The translations under genes and the position numbers were made by a program. From assembly GCF_900111315.1 (NCBI RefSeq), contig NZ_FOGU01000005.1, forward strand, positions 124,001 through 188,000: a stretch of 64,000 nt of DNA, written 5' to 3'. Of the stretch, positions 27,482 through 36,112 are shown piece after piece. How positions within the stretch are numbered: the stretch's first letter is position 1; each line of letters starts with the position of its first letter. This DNA is from Tranquillimonas rosea (GTDB lineage Bacteria; Pseudomonadota; Alphaproteobacteria; Rhodobacterales; Rhodobacteraceae). Below the pieces are notes generated by a model. It searched no databases, was not told the origin of the DNA, and was given only the letters and a program-made list of their open reading frames with translations.

Positions 27482-27552
27482 CGGCGGCCTCATTCTGTGG
27501 CACTCGGGACGGTGCCACCGGACCGCCAACAATCCGTGAAACGCCCCCGGCC

Positions 27553-27987
27553 TCAGCCGGTCAGCGCGCAGATGCGCCGCACCGCCGCGGCGTAGCCCTC
27601 GACCCCGAGGCCCGCGATCATCCCGTCCGCCCGCGAGGCGACGTAGGAATGGTGGCGAAACGGCTCGCGCTTGTGGATGTTCGAGATATGCACCTCGATC
27701 ACCGGCCCCTCGAAAGTGTTGAGCGCATCGAGGATCGCGACCGAGGTGTGGGTGTAGGCGGCGGCGTTGATGACGATGCCGCAGGCCGCGCCGCGCGCCT
27801 CGTGGATCCAGTCGACGATCTGCCCCTCGTGGTTCGACTGCTCCAGCCGGATGTCGACACCGGGGGTGCAGGCGCCGCGGCACAGCTCGGCCACGTCGTC
27901 GAGCGTGTCGCGGCCATAGATCTCGGGCTGCCGCTTGCCGAGCAGGTTCAGGTTCGGCCCGTTCAGGACGTAGATCGTGCGGGTCAT
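27553..27987 (-). CDS. aroQ: 3-dehydroquinate dehydratase, type II
   Basis: Third shikimate-pathway step, dehydroquinate to dehydroshikimate. 144 residues, normal for the dodecameric type II enzyme. Visible: [20 protein letters not shown] with the catalytic Tyr and lid Arg, [16 protein letters not shown] with the Asn/Ala substrate loop, and [18 protein letters not shown] with the catalytic His. Single gene; no other aro genes are nearby. Confidence 0.97.
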   Translation of the reverse strand: MTRTIYVLNGPNLNLLGKRQPEIYGRDTLDDVAELCRGACTPGVDIRLEQSNHEGQIVDWIHEARGAACGIVINAAAYTHTSVAILDALNTFEGPVIEVHISNIHKREPFRHHSYVASRADGMIAGLGVEGYAAAVRRICALTG

Positions 27988-28072
27988 GCGGGGGCGCCTT
28001 CCCGGAAAGTGGACATCCGACAGATGTGTTAGCGCGGTTCGGCGCCGAGCGACAGGCCCGGCGCCGGCGGGC

Positions 28073-29215
28073 TCAGCGCAGGCGAGCCAGCAGTTGCGGC
28101 GAAGGATCGCCCGTAGGCGACAGCCCGGCGCTGCGCTGATAGGCTGAGATCGCGGCGCGCGTGTCGGGGCCGACGACGCCGTCGGTACCCTGAGTGTCGA
28201 AGCCGGCGCGGGTCAGCCGCTGCTGCAGCGCAACGCGATCCTCCTTGGTCAGGCCGTAGCGGTCGGGCGGAAAGCTGCCGCGGATCGGCCCGGCCCCGGC
28301 GATGCGGTTGGCCAGGTGGCCCACGCCGATCGCGTAGTTGTCGGAGTTGTTGTAGCGCTTGATGACCGAGAAGTTCCGGCCCACGACGAAGGTCGGGCCG
28401 CCGGGCTGCGGTGTCAGCCGGCTGCCGCCACCGGGCGCCGCGGCTGTGCCCGCCTCGCCGACCCAGCGCTGGCCGCTGCGCCAGCCCGAGCGCGAGAGAT
28501 ACGCCGCGGCCGAGGCCAGCGCGTCGGTCGGATCCTCGGACCAGATGTCGCGGCGGCCGTCTCCGGTGAAGTCGACGGCGTAGGCCTGGTAGGACGTGGG
28601 GATGAACTGCGTGTGCCCCATGGCCCCGGCCCAGCTTCCGGTCATGCGGTCGGCGGAGATGTCGCCGTTCTGCAGGATCCTCAGCGCGGCGATCAACTGC
28701 TGTTCGAAGAACTGGCCACGGCGGCCGTCATAGGCCAGCGTCGACAGCGCCGAGACGACCGGGATGTCGCCGCGCCGGGCGCCGTAGCGGCTCTCGACGC
28801 CCCAGATGGCGGTCACGATTTCGGCCGGGACTCCATAGCGCTGCTCGATGGACGACAGCGTGCTGCCGTACTGGCGGAACATCTGCCGACCCGTCGCGAC
28901 CCGCTCTTCAGAGGCGGCGATAGAGAGGTAGTCCTCGAGCGTGCGGGTGAACTCGGTCTGGTTGCGATCGCGCTCGATCACGCCGGGAAGATAGCCCGCG
29001 CCGCCAAGCGCCCGGTCGACCACCGACGAGTCGATCCCCGCCGACAGCGCGCGCCCGCGAAAGCCCGAGAGCCACGCATCGTAGCCCGCGTTCGGCACCG
29101 GGCGCAGCGTCGGATCCTCGGCCGGGGCGAGCGGCGCCTCGGCCCGGAACCCGCCGCCGCATGCGCCCAGCGTCGCGGCCATCCCCATCGTCACGAAACG
29201 TCTGCTCACCTGCAT
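28073..29215 (-). CDS. Lytic murein transglycosylase (MltB-like, SLT_2) with peptidoglycan-binding domain
   Basis: Cleaves glycan strands of murein to 1,6-anhydromuropeptides. 380 residues. Lipobox LGAC in the N-terminal signal suggests outer-membrane anchoring. The SLT_2 domain shows catalytic Glu in IWGVESRYG, then [29 protein letters not shown]. The C-terminal about 60 residues are a peptidoglycan-binding domain 1 ([31 protein letters not shown]). Isolated gene with normal architecture for alphaproteobacteria. Confidence 0.94.
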   Translation of the reverse strand: MQVSRRFVTMGMAATLGACGGGFRAEAPLAPAEDPTLRPVPNAGYDAWLSGFRGRALSAGIDSSVVDRALGGAGYLPGVIERDRNQTEFTRTLEDYLSIAASEERVATGRQMFRQYGSTLSSIEQRYGVPAEIVTAIWGVESRYGARRGDIPVVSALSTLAYDGRRGQFFEQQLIAALRILQNGDISADRMTGSWAGAMGHTQFIPTSYQAYAVDFTGDGRRDIWSEDPTDALASAAAYLSRSGWRSGQRWVGEAGTAAAPGGGSRLTPQPGGPTFVVGRNFSVIKRYNNSDNYAIGVGHLANRIAGAGPIRGSFPPDRYGLTKEDRVALQQRLTRAGFDTQGTDGVVGPDTRAAISAYQRSAGLSPTGDPSPQLLARLR

Positions 29216-29293
29216 CGCGTGTCCCCGCCATTATCGTTGCCTCGCGCGCATCCTTGCCGGGAGTGCGCCGTCAGGCAAGCAATCGGCGCCGGG

Positions 29294-29548
29294 TCAGGGG
29301 CCGACCGGCGGGGTGACGCCCTTTTTGGCGCATTTTTTCAGGTAGGCCTGGGTCCAGTGGGAATACTTGCCCATGTCGGACTGCTGGTGGGCGAGCATCT
29401 CGACGAAGGCGTGCTGGTGCTGCGGCTTTTTGAGCGACTTGAACATCTTCTTCTGCGCCTTGGTCATCGAGCAGCCGATGCAATGTCCCTCGCGGCGGAA
29501 CTTGCAGACGTCGATGCAGGGGCTGGGAAGCTTCTTCGCTTTGGCCAT
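29294..29548 (-). CDS. DUF1289 domain protein
   Basis: 84 residues, starting MAKAKKLPSPCIDVCKFR. The cysteine motif C-x3-C-x6-C-x2-C in PCIDVCKFRREGHCIGCSMT is the DUF1289 signature and probably binds zinc or an iron-sulfur cluster. The lysine-rich remainder (KAQKKMFKSLKK) is longer than in minimal members. Function is not established. The start at 29548 is preferred since upstream codons of the same frame lie in the gap to the imelysin gene. Confidence 0.85.
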   Translation of the reverse strand: MAKAKKLPSPCIDVCKFRREGHCIGCSMTKAQKKMFKSLKKPQHQHAFVEMLAHQQSDMGKYSHWTQAYLKKCAKKGVTPPVGP

Positions 29549-29624
29549 GGCGGGTCTTTCGGAACGGCGGACGGGCAGCCCCGGAATGGGACCGCCCGCC
29601 TGTGCCCGTGAGTGGGTTTGCAGG

Positions 29625-30887
29625 TTACTGGAAAACGGCGTTCGGGTTGTCGAGGCTGTCCGAACCCTCGAACCCGATCTGGTCGACACCGAGAGCAGAG
29701 ACCGCCCGTTCGATCGAGCGCGTCTGTTCGACCAGCGCGTCGACCGCGTCCATGATCAGCGCCTCGCCATCTTCGTTGCCGCGCGCCAGCATCATGTCAT
29801 AGCTGTAGCCGGCCTCGGCCGCGGTCTTGATGTGCGCCAGCTCGATCATCGTCTGGTTCAGATCCTGGCGCAGGGCCGCGTCGACCTCGGCGTCCGCCTC
29901 GGCCACCAGCGACGACAGCGACGGGCCCGACACGACCGAGCCGTCGGTGCGCACGTATTCTCCGAAATAGACGTTGTGGATGCCCATGCCGTCGTAGAAG
30001 TGACTGTTGTGGGTGTTGTCCGAGAAGCAGTCATGCTCTTCCTCGGGGTCGTTCAGCATCACGCCGAGCTTCATCCGCTCGCCCGCCTGTTCCCCGTACG
30101 ACAGCGAGCCCATGCCGGTCAGCATCATCACGAGGCCCTGGTCGGCATTCTCGGTGACTGCGCCGCGCGCCTCGCCGCCGTCGGCCCACTGCCCGGCCAT
30201 CCATTCCAGGTCGCTCACCAGAAGGTCGGTCGCGGCCTTGAGATACGCGCCCCGCCGGTCGCAGTTGCCGTTGGTGCAGTCGTCGCCCGAGGCGTAATCG
30301 GTCCACGAGCGGTTGCCGTTGCCGGCCTCGGTGCCGTTCAGGTCCTGCCCCCAGAGCAGGAACTCGATCGCGTGGTAGCCCGTCGCGACGTTCGCCTCGA
30401 CGCCGTCGGCCTCGTGCAGCGTGTTTTCCAGCAGGTCGGCGTCGATCTCGCTCGCGTCGACCTCTTCGCCGGCCAGCGTGAACGTCTCGTTGGCGACCAC
30501 GTTCAGCGCCGCGGCCTGGTTTGCATCGGTGGGACCGCCATAGGACGCGTCGACATAGTCGATCAGGCCCTCGTCCAGCGGCCAGGCGTTCACCTTGCCC
30601 TCCCAGTCGTCGACGATCGGGTTGCCGAAGCGGAAGGCCTCGGTCTGCTGATAGGGCACCCGCGCCTGAAGCCAGGCCGTCCTGGCCGCCTGCAGAGTCT
30701 CGGCCGAGGGGTCTTCCAGCAGCGCATCGACGGCGGCTTGCAGGTCCGTCGCCGTGGTGTGGCTGTCGGAATAGGCTGCCTCGGCAATGTCGGCGTAGGT
30801 CTCGAGCACGGCGGCCTTGTCCTGCGCGAGGGCCGGAGCGGCCAGGCCGGCGAAAAGCGCCGCAAGCGAGGTGACGGTACGGGTCAT
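29625..30887 (-). CDS. Imelysin family periplasmic iron-related protein
   Basis: 420 residues from the ATG at 30887 with AAAGGA before it. Sec signal peptide of about 21 residues ending in APALAQ. The imelysin/IrpA signature GYHAIEFLLWGQD (G-x-H-x-x-E) is present, and DDCTNGNCDRR supplies two cysteines. The second half repeats the helical fold. IrpA-like proteins are iron-regulated and linked to periplasmic iron or heme handling. It begins 16 bp after an uncharacterised gene and is probably co-transcribed with it, opposite a dps-containing arm. Confidence 0.92.
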   Translation of the reverse strand: MTRTVTSLAALFAGLAAPALAQDKAAVLETYADIAEAAYSDSHTTATDLQAAVDALLEDPSAETLQAARTAWLQARVPYQQTEAFRFGNPIVDDWEGKVNAWPLDEGLIDYVDASYGGPTDANQAAALNVVANETFTLAGEEVDASEIDADLLENTLHEADGVEANVATGYHAIEFLLWGQDLNGTEAGNGNRSWTDYASGDDCTNGNCDRRGAYLKAATDLLVSDLEWMAGQWADGGEARGAVTENADQGLVMMLTGMGSLSYGEQAGERMKLGVMLNDPEEEHDCFSDNTHNSHFYDGMGIHNVYFGEYVRTDGSVVSGPSLSSLVAEADAEVDAALRQDLNQTMIELAHIKTAAEAGYSYDMMLARGNEDGEALIMDAVDALVEQTRSIERAVSALGVDQIGFEGSDSLDNPNAVFQ

Positions 30888-30903
30888 GGGAATCCTTTCA
30901 GGG

Positions 30904-31383
30904 TCAATGCAACGTGCGGCCGCGCGGCGGCGCACTGGCGATATCGGCCGAGACGGTGCGGCCGCGATGAAGGGCGAGCCCGAAGCTCTGCGCGAGCGAG
31001 GTGACAAGGGGCGAGACGTCGGCGCGCACCAGGAGCGTCGCGATCAGCATCGCGTCCTCGCGCTCGCCGGATGTGGCAAGCGTGACGAGATGGGCCAGCA
31101 CGGCCTCGTCGGCGCCGACGCAGGAACAGGTCAGGCCGTGCAGCATGATCGGGCGACGTGCGTGACGCAGAACCAGCCCGACGAGATCCTCGAAGGTCGA
31201 CAGCGCCTGGCGTCCCCGCGCCGGTCCCAGCCGGGCTGCGATATCGTTCCAGACCTCGGATTGCTCGTCCGGGCCTGCGCACCACAGGCGCAGGTAGCGG
31301 ATGAACATCGCCTCGTCTTTGGGGAGCGAGTCGAAGGACGCGACGGACCGTGCACCGCGGGCGTCTCCGCCCTCAACGGACAT
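30904..31383 (-). CDS. Uncharacterised protein A of the imelysin/Dps divergon
   Basis: 159 residues (MSVEGGDARG...); family not recognised with a name, no signal peptide or membrane segment, mostly helical in appearance. Notable: FIRYLRLWCAG near residue 27 and a CSC motif in LHGLTCSCVGADEAVLAHLV. Its pattern R-x-P-x(6)-G-x(6)-DEAxL and the downstream LLVRADVSP resemble protein C encoded at 31745-32200, so the two look paralogous. The ATG at 31383 overlaps the upstream 53-codon gene by 11 bp, and the imelysin gene follows by 16 bp. The neighbourhood points to iron or oxidative stress; molecular role unknown. Confidence 0.8.
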   Translation of the reverse strand: MSVEGGDARGARSVASFDSLPKDEAMFIRYLRLWCAGPDEQSEVWNDIAARLGPARGRQALSTFEDLVGLVLRHARRPIMLHGLTCSCVGADEAVLAHLVTLATSGEREDAMLIATLLVRADVSPLVTSLAQSFGLALHRGRTVSADIASAPPRGRTLH

Positions 31384-31534
31384 GGTGCGCCTCGTCGCGC
31401 CGCAGCCAGTCCAGGACCGGTTCGAGCGGGCCGGAAAAGTCGGCATCAGCGGCGAAGAGATCGCCGAGCAACTCGTGCTGTTCGCGCGGTTGCCAGTCAC
31501 GGCGCTGCCTAGTTGCATCGTCGCGGACGTTCAT
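31373..31534 (-). CDS. Small uncharacterised protein (53 aa) leading the imelysin operon
   Basis: MNVRDDATRQRRDWQPREQ... to ...LRRDEAHHVR. Charged, Trp- and Arg-rich, acidic middle (LLGDLFAADADF), no signal or membrane segment. Supported by a strong AGGAGG site 10 bases before the ATG at 31534 and by an 11-bp overlap with the next gene, which indicates translational coupling. First gene of the minus arm of the divergon. No family recognised. Confidence 0.65.
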   Translation of the reverse strand: MNVRDDATRQRRDWQPREQHELLGDLFAADADFSGPLEPVLDWLRRDEAHHVR

Positions 31535-31744
31535 ATCGCCGTGCCTCCTGTCGGGTTCTGCTATTTCCTGACAAAAATACTTGGTCGTGTCAAACCCCAC
31601 ATCCGGCGCCCCGCAGGCCCCTCGGAAACAGGGTCTTTCCGGGGCGAATGGACGGCAGACTTCACAGCGGCGCAAAATCTGATAATTAAAGTCGGGAAAG
31701 AGTCGCCGCCCGAGCGGGTGGCGCCGACGCGAGAAAGACAGACG
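31535..31744. promoter_or_regulatory. Divergent promoter region of the imelysin and dps arms
   Basis: 210 bp without a gene, with two AT-rich islands unusual for this sequence: CTGACAAAAATACTTGG near 31569-31585 and AAAATCTGATAATTAAAG near 31674-31691. TGACA and TGTCA flank the first island as a spaced inverted repeat. A promoter for each arm is expected here, perhaps with an Irr, RirA or Fur-type site, but I could not match a consensus convincingly. Confidence 0.5.
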
Positions 31745-32200
31745 ATGACAGCTTCGACCGGCCCCCGCGATGTGCCCTCGCCCGCTCCGGCGCAGACCGG
31801 AGAGGACAGGACCCTCCTGGCGCATCTGCGGCTCGAGGCGTTGCAGTGCCGGGCGGCGGCGCGGCTCGACCTGACGGATGCCTGCCTGCACCTGTCCGCC
31901 ACCCGCGAGGTGAGCGGCACCGAGGCGGTGCGCGCGCTGGTGCGCACGCTGGACCAGGCCCTGGGACGGGCGCCGCGTTTCTTCCGGCCGGGCAGCATCG
32001 ACCGTTCGTTCGACGAGGCCTGGCTGATGGCGCTCGTGCACGCGGTACAGCGTGGGGACGAGGCCAGCGCCACGTTCCTTCTGCGCAGCCGTGTCGCCCC
32101 GTCGGCCCTGCGCTCGACGATTTTCCTGCTCAGCCGGGTCGCCACGAGCGACGCGCGCGCGGCAGCCCCCGAGGCCCCAGCCACCCGGCGGGCCGGATAA
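31745..32200 (+). CDS. Uncharacterised protein C of the imelysin/Dps divergon
   Basis: 151 residues from the ATG at 31745. Helical, soluble, no signal peptide. LLAHLRLEALQC, ALVRTLDQALGRAPRFFRPGS, FDEAWLMALVHAVQ and LLRSRVAP line up with corresponding segments of protein A on the other arm (LRLWCAG, DLVGLVLRHARRPIMLHGL, ADEAVLAHLVTLA, LLVRADVSP). This alignment was made by eye. It is followed by dps after 22 bp, so they share a transcript. Role unknown; probably regulates or senses within the same stress response. Confidence 0.75.
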   Translation: MTASTGPRDVPSPAPAQTGEDRTLLAHLRLEALQCRAAARLDLTDACLHLSATREVSGTEAVRALVRTLDQALGRAPRFFRPGSIDRSFDEAWLMALVHAVQRGDEASATFLLRSRVAPSALRSTIFLLSRVATSDARAAAPEAPATRRAG

Positions 32201-32222
32201 CCGTCAGCGAAAGGAAAGATCG

Positions 32223-32693
32223 ATGACCCAGACCGCGACCCAACTGACCCCCTCTGCCCAGGAGGAAATCACGACCGCGCTGAACCAGTGCCTGTCCGAA
32301 ACCGTGGTCACCACCATGCTGGCCCAGAACTTTCACTGGAACGTCAAGGGCATGGCCTTCGGTCCCCTGCACGCTCTGTTCCAGGAGATCTACGAAGACC
32401 ACTTCGCCGGGCAGGACGACCTCGCCGAGCGGGTGCGCGCGCTGGACATGCATGCCGAGGGGCAGCTTGCCAAGATGCTCGACCGCTCGAAAGTGGCCGA
32501 AGCGGACGGCCTCCAGACCGACCGCGAAATGATCGAACTGCTGGCAACCGCGCAGGAAACCGTGTCCAAGACGCTTGCGGGGCTCGGTGAACTGGCCGCG
32601 GGCCACGGCGACACGCTGACCGAGGACCTCGCGATCGAGCGAGGCCGGACGCACGACAAGTTCGCCTGGATGCTGCGCTCGCACCTGCAATAG
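32223..32693 (+). CDS. dps: Dps family ferroxidase / DNA protection protein
   Basis: 156 residues forming a four-helix ferritin-like subunit of a 12-mer that oxidises and stores iron and shields DNA from peroxide. Inter-subunit ferroxidase ligands are visible: His38 in QNFHWNVKG, His50 in GPLHALFQE, Asp65 and Glu69 in QDDLAERV. The position equal to E. coli Asp67 is Gln54. Start at 32223 follows AAAGGAAAG. Second gene of the plus arm after the uncharacterised protein C; imelysin on the opposite arm supports iron-linked control. Confidence 0.95.
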   Translation: MTQTATQLTPSAQEEITTALNQCLSETVVTTMLAQNFHWNVKGMAFGPLHALFQEIYEDHFAGQDDLAERVRALDMHAEGQLAKMLDRSKVAEADGLQTDREMIELLATAQETVSKTLAGLGELAAGHGDTLTEDLAIERGRTHDKFAWMLRSHLQ

Positions 32694-32736
32694 GCGCCGA
32701 CTGGACACGTGCCGGGGGGTGGGCGAGAGTGCGGCG

Positions 32737-33132
32737 ATGGACGGCCAAGACGATCTGTTCGCCCGCCTCGCCCGGTCCCGGTTCCGCAGCCGGTTCCGGC
32801 TGAACGGGCGCGATCGCGCCTATGCCGATTCCAAGGGCCGCGACACGATCCTCTCCCACGCGCGCGATTTCGTCCGGCAGCGGCTCGCCCCCGCCGCGCC
32901 TCCGAACGATGGCCGGCAGACGCCGATGCGGGGGCATCCCGTCTTCGTCGCGCAGCACGCCACCGCGACGTGCTGCCGCGAATGTCTCTGGAAATGGCAT
33001 GGCTACAAGCCGGGCCGCACACTGGAGCCGGACGAGCAGGAGCAGGTCGTCGGCGTGCTCATCCACTGGATCGACCGTGAGATGGGCCTTGTCCCTCAGG
33101 CGGCGCCGGACACCGGCGTGCGCCGGAAATAG
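32737..33132 (+). CDS. DUF4186 domain protein
   Basis: 131 residues from the ATG at 32737; an in-frame GTG at 32719 would add six. Contains RFRLNGRDRAYADSKGRDTILSHARDFVRQRL, MRGHPVFVAQHATATCCRECLWKWHGY and LIHWID, the family signature with a His-Cys cluster that could hold a metal. Function is unknown. Its 3' end overlaps the end of the converging exporter gene by 37 bp. Confidence 0.82.
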   Translation: MDGQDDLFARLARSRFRSRFRLNGRDRAYADSKGRDTILSHARDFVRQRLAPAAPPNDGRQTPMRGHPVFVAQHATATCCRECLWKWHGYKPGRTLEPDEQEQVVGVLIHWIDREMGLVPQAAPDTGVRRK

Positions 33133-34292
33133 AGCGACGCGACAAGCGCTGCGCCCACCGTCGTCACCGCCATGATGACCGCCAGCGGGCCGGCGCTGCT
33201 GTCCGCCATCATCCCGAGGCTGCTGCTGAGCAACGCGCCGAAGCCGAAACCCAGCCCGCCCAGCAGGGCCGAGGCGGTGCCCGCCGCACGCCCCTGCGCC
33301 GCCAGCGACAACGTCGTCATCGTCGGCATCGCGAAGCCCAGGCTCGCCACCAGCAGGAACAGCAGCGGCAGCAGCACCGCAAGCGGCAGCCACCCTGACA
33401 GGTCGAAGGCCAGGAGGATACAGGCCACCACGGCCCGGAACCCCAGCACGAGCCGCGCGAACAGGTTGGCGCCCAGCCGCCCCGACAGGCGCGGCCCCAC
33501 TTGCGACGCGATCACCAGCCCCACCGCGTTCAGAGAGAAGGCCGTCCCGAATTGCAGCGGCGACAGGCCGTAGCCGGTGATCAGGATCGGAGAGGCCGCC
33601 GCGATATAAGTGTAAAGGCTCCCGCGGGTGAGGGTCAGGGCCGTGGCGTAGGGTATGAACTCGGCATCGCGGAACAGATTGCCATATGCGCGCACAACCT
33701 CGGCAGGCCGCCGCGCCGCGCGCCGCTCGGGCGGCAGCGTCTCGGGCATGAACAGTGCCAGGAGCCCCAGAACGCTCGCGGTGAAAACGCCCAGGACCAG
33801 GAAGATGGCCTCCCACGGGAAGGATTGCAGGATCAGGCTTCCGATCAGCGGCGCGATCACCGGAGCGACGCCGATGATCGACACCACCACGCCCATCATC
33901 CTGTCGGCATCGTTGCCGGTGAACCGGTCGCGGACCGACGACATCGCGATCACCATGCCCACGGATCCGCCCAGCCCCTGCAGGACGCGCCACGCCAGAA
34001 GCTCGGGCAGGCTGCCCGAGAAGGTGCAGCCGACGCAGGCGAAGGCGAAGGTGCCGAGCCCCGCCAGCGCCACGGGTCTGCGCCCCACACGGTCGGACAC
34101 CGGGCCCAGCACCAGCTGCCCCGCGCAGAATCCGACGAAGAATGCCGAGATCGTCAGCTCGATCCGGCCGTGGCCGACGCCGAACGCCTCGGCCATGGCG
34201 GGCATCGCCGCAAGGTACATGTCCATCGACAGCGGACCCATGGCGGCGAGGCAGCCCAGGCAAAGGGCAAGAAGGCGGTCGGCGGCGGTCAT
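33096..34292 (-). CDS. Bcr/CflA-type drug-resistance MFS transporter
   Basis: 398 residues, twelve helices. Opens with LCLGCLAAMGPLSMDMYLAAMPAMAEAFG, the Bcr/CflA signature, then GPVSDRVGRRPVALAGL (MFS loop motif) and WRVLQGLGGSVGMVIA with the antiporter motif C region at IIGVAPVIAPLIGSLI. Probably a proton-driven exporter of drugs or metabolites such as sulfonamides or dipeptides. The ATG at 34292 is chosen over an upstream in-frame start at 34382. Confidence 0.92.
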   Translation of the reverse strand: MTAADRLLALCLGCLAAMGPLSMDMYLAAMPAMAEAFGVGHGRIELTISAFFVGFCAGQLVLGPVSDRVGRRPVALAGLGTFAFACVGCTFSGSLPELLAWRVLQGLGGSVGMVIAMSSVRDRFTGNDADRMMGVVVSIIGVAPVIAPLIGSLILQSFPWEAIFLVLGVFTASVLGLLALFMPETLPPERRAARRPAEVVRAYGNLFRDAEFIPYATALTLTRGSLYTYIAAASPILITGYGLSPLQFGTAFSLNAVGLVIASQVGPRLSGRLGANLFARLVLGFRAVVACILLAFDLSGWLPLAVLLPLLFLLVASLGFAMPTMTTLSLAAQGRAAGTASALLGGLGFGFGALLSSSLGMMADSSAGPLAVIMAVTTVGAALVASLYFRRTPVSGAA

Positions 34293-34472
34293 AGAGACTC
34301 CGGTGCAGGGACGGACGGGGTTCGGAAGCGCCTCGGAGAGATGCCCCACGTTCCCGGACCTGCCACCGCAATCCGCGCACACCGGCTGTGCACGCGCCTC
34401 CCCGACGGCCGCGGCGGGCTCTGAACGCCACGGCGAGCATAGCGCTCCGGGCCCGCGGTCAAGGGGCGGCGG

Positions 34473-35258
34473 TCACTCGGTCCAGCGGGGGGCGGTCTTG
34501 TCGAGGAAGCAGTCGATCCCGTGCGCCGCCTCTTCCGTTTCCCACGAATCGGCAAGCCGGCGGATGCTGTCGTCGATCACCTCGGCGTCGATCCGCGGCC
34601 CGAGCGCCCGCGCCAGCGCCTTGGCCCGTCCCACCGCGCCGGGCGCGGTGGAGAGATAGGGCGCGACCTCGTCCTCGACCGCGTCGTCCAGCGCGGCCTC
34701 TTCGACCACTCGCGCCACGATGCCCAGCCGCACCGCCTCGTCGGCGTCGAAACGGCGAGCGGACATGAAGACACGCCGCGCGTTGCCCTCGCCCATCCGC
34801 GCGACGACGTAGGGGCCGATCGTCGCCGGGATCAGCCCCAGCCGCGTCTCCGTCAGGCCGAACCGCGTGGTGTCGGCGGCGATGGCGGTGTCGCAGACGC
34901 AGGCCAGCCCCACGCCGCCGCCGAACGCCCCGCCGTGGATCCGTCCGATCAGCGGGGTCGGCATCTCGTTCAGGGCGCCCAGCATCTCGGCCAGCTTGCG
35001 CGCCTCGCGCATCCGCTCGGGCCGGTCGGCCGCGATCTGCGCCTTCATCCACTCCAGGTCGCCCCCTGCGCAAAACACGCTTCCGCGGCCGGACAGCACG
35101 ATGGCACGGGTGCTTTCCTCGGCGCCCAGGGTCCGGGCCATGTCCGTCAGCTCCGCGATCATCGCCGCTGCAAGGGCGTTGCGGCGATCCGGCAGATCGA
35201 GCGTCACGTACGCCACGCCGCGCGCATCGAAGTGGATATCGAGCGTCTCATAGATCAT
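34473..35258 (-). CDS. liuC: Methylglutaconyl-CoA hydratase (enoyl-CoA hydratase family)
   Basis: 261 residues, crotonase fold. Oxyanion-hole motifs: SGRGSVFCAGGDLEWMK and HGGAFGGGVGLACVCD; the TRLGLIPATIGPYVV segment carries the catalytic Glu region. Last gene of the leucine degradation operon, where it hydrates 3-methylglutaconyl-CoA to HMG-CoA; the specific role rests on context. Its ATG at 35258 overlaps the lyase stop by 4 bp and follows GAGGAG. Confidence 0.9.
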   Translation of the reverse strand: MIYETLDIHFDARGVAYVTLDLPDRRNALAAAMIAELTDMARTLGAEESTRAIVLSGRGSVFCAGGDLEWMKAQIAADRPERMREARKLAEMLGALNEMPTPLIGRIHGGAFGGGVGLACVCDTAIAADTTRFGLTETRLGLIPATIGPYVVARMGEGNARRVFMSARRFDADEAVRLGIVARVVEEAALDDAVEDEVAPYLSTAPGAVGRAKALARALGPRIDAEVIDDSIRRLADSWETEEAAHGIDCFLDKTAPRWTE

Positions 35259-36112
35259 TGCGAACTCCTCAGACCGCGGGCGAACGCGGTGACCTCGGCC
35301 AGACGATCGTGGTTGATCCCAGTGGCGAATCCCCGTTCCTCGACAAGCCGTGCGACTGCTTCGGTGGCGACGTTGCCCTTGGCGCCGGGCGCGTAAGGGC
35401 ATCCGCCCAGCCCGCCGATCGCGGCGTCGAAGGTCCGCAGCCCGTGTTCCAGGCTCACCGCGATATTGGCGAGCGCGGTGCCGTTCGTGTCGTGGTAGTG
35501 ACCGGCCAGGCGCGCGGCCGGCAACTCGTGCAGCACGGCCTCCAGCATCGCGGCCACGGTCTCGGGCGTGCCCGTGCCGATCGTGTCGCCCAGCGAGATC
35601 TCGTAGCAGCCAAGCCCGGCCAGCGCCCCGGCGACCCGCGCGACATCGGCGGGTGGTGTCGGGCCGTCATAGGGGCAGTCGCACACGCACGAGACATAGC
35701 CCCGCACCGGCAGGCCGGCCGCGCGTGCAGCTTCGGCCACCGGGGCGAACCGATCGAGGCTTTCGGCGATGGTGCAGTTGATGTTCGCCTTGCTGAACCC
35801 TTCCGAGGCCGAGGCGAAGATGGCGACCTCGTCGACGCCCGCCTCGACCGCGCGCTCGAAGCCGTGCAGGTTCGGCGTCAGCGCGGAATAGACGACGCCC
35901 GGCCGCCGCGCGATCCCGGCCATCACCTCGGCCGCGTCGGCCATCTGCGGCACCCATTTCGGGCTGACGAAGCTTGTGACCTCGATCTTCGGCAGGCCGC
36001 AGCCGGACAGGGCATCCACCAGCCGGACCTTGTCCGGCGTGGCGATCAGCGCCTTTTCGTTCTGCAGCCCGTCGCGCGGGCCCATCTCGAAGAGCGTGAC
36101 CCGCTCAGTCAT
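35255..36112 (-). CDS. liuE: Hydroxymethylglutaryl-CoA lyase
   Basis: Splits HMG-CoA into acetyl-CoA and acetoacetate, the last step of leucine breakdown. 285 residues of the DRE-TIM metallolyase fold: EMGPRDGLQNEK at the start, the signature region SLGDTIGTGTPETV, metal-binding GHYHDTNGTALANI, and the catalytic-Cys loop GGLGGCPYAPGAKGNVATE. Overlaps the biotin carboxylase gene by 8 bp and the hydratase gene by 4 bp. Confidence 0.96.
   Translation of the reverse strand: MTERVTLFEMGPRDGLQNEKALIATPDKVRLVDALSGCGLPKIEVTSFVSPKWVPQMADAAEVMAGIARRPGVVYSALTPNLHGFERAVEAGVDEVAIFASASEGFSKANINCTIAESLDRFAPVAEAARAAGLPVRGYVSCVCDCPYDGPTPPADVARVAGALAGLGCYEISLGDTIGTGTPETVAAMLEAVLHELPAARLAGHYHDTNGTALANIAVSLEHGLRTFDAAIGGLGGCPYAPGAKGNVATEAVARLVEERGFATGINHDRLAEVTAFARGLRSSQ

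Noticed and set aside
34377-34391. GCACA-CCGGC-TGTGC inverted repeat upstream of the Bcr/CflA gene
   Set aside because: Short and GC-rich, expected by chance here, and not aligned with a recognisable promoter.
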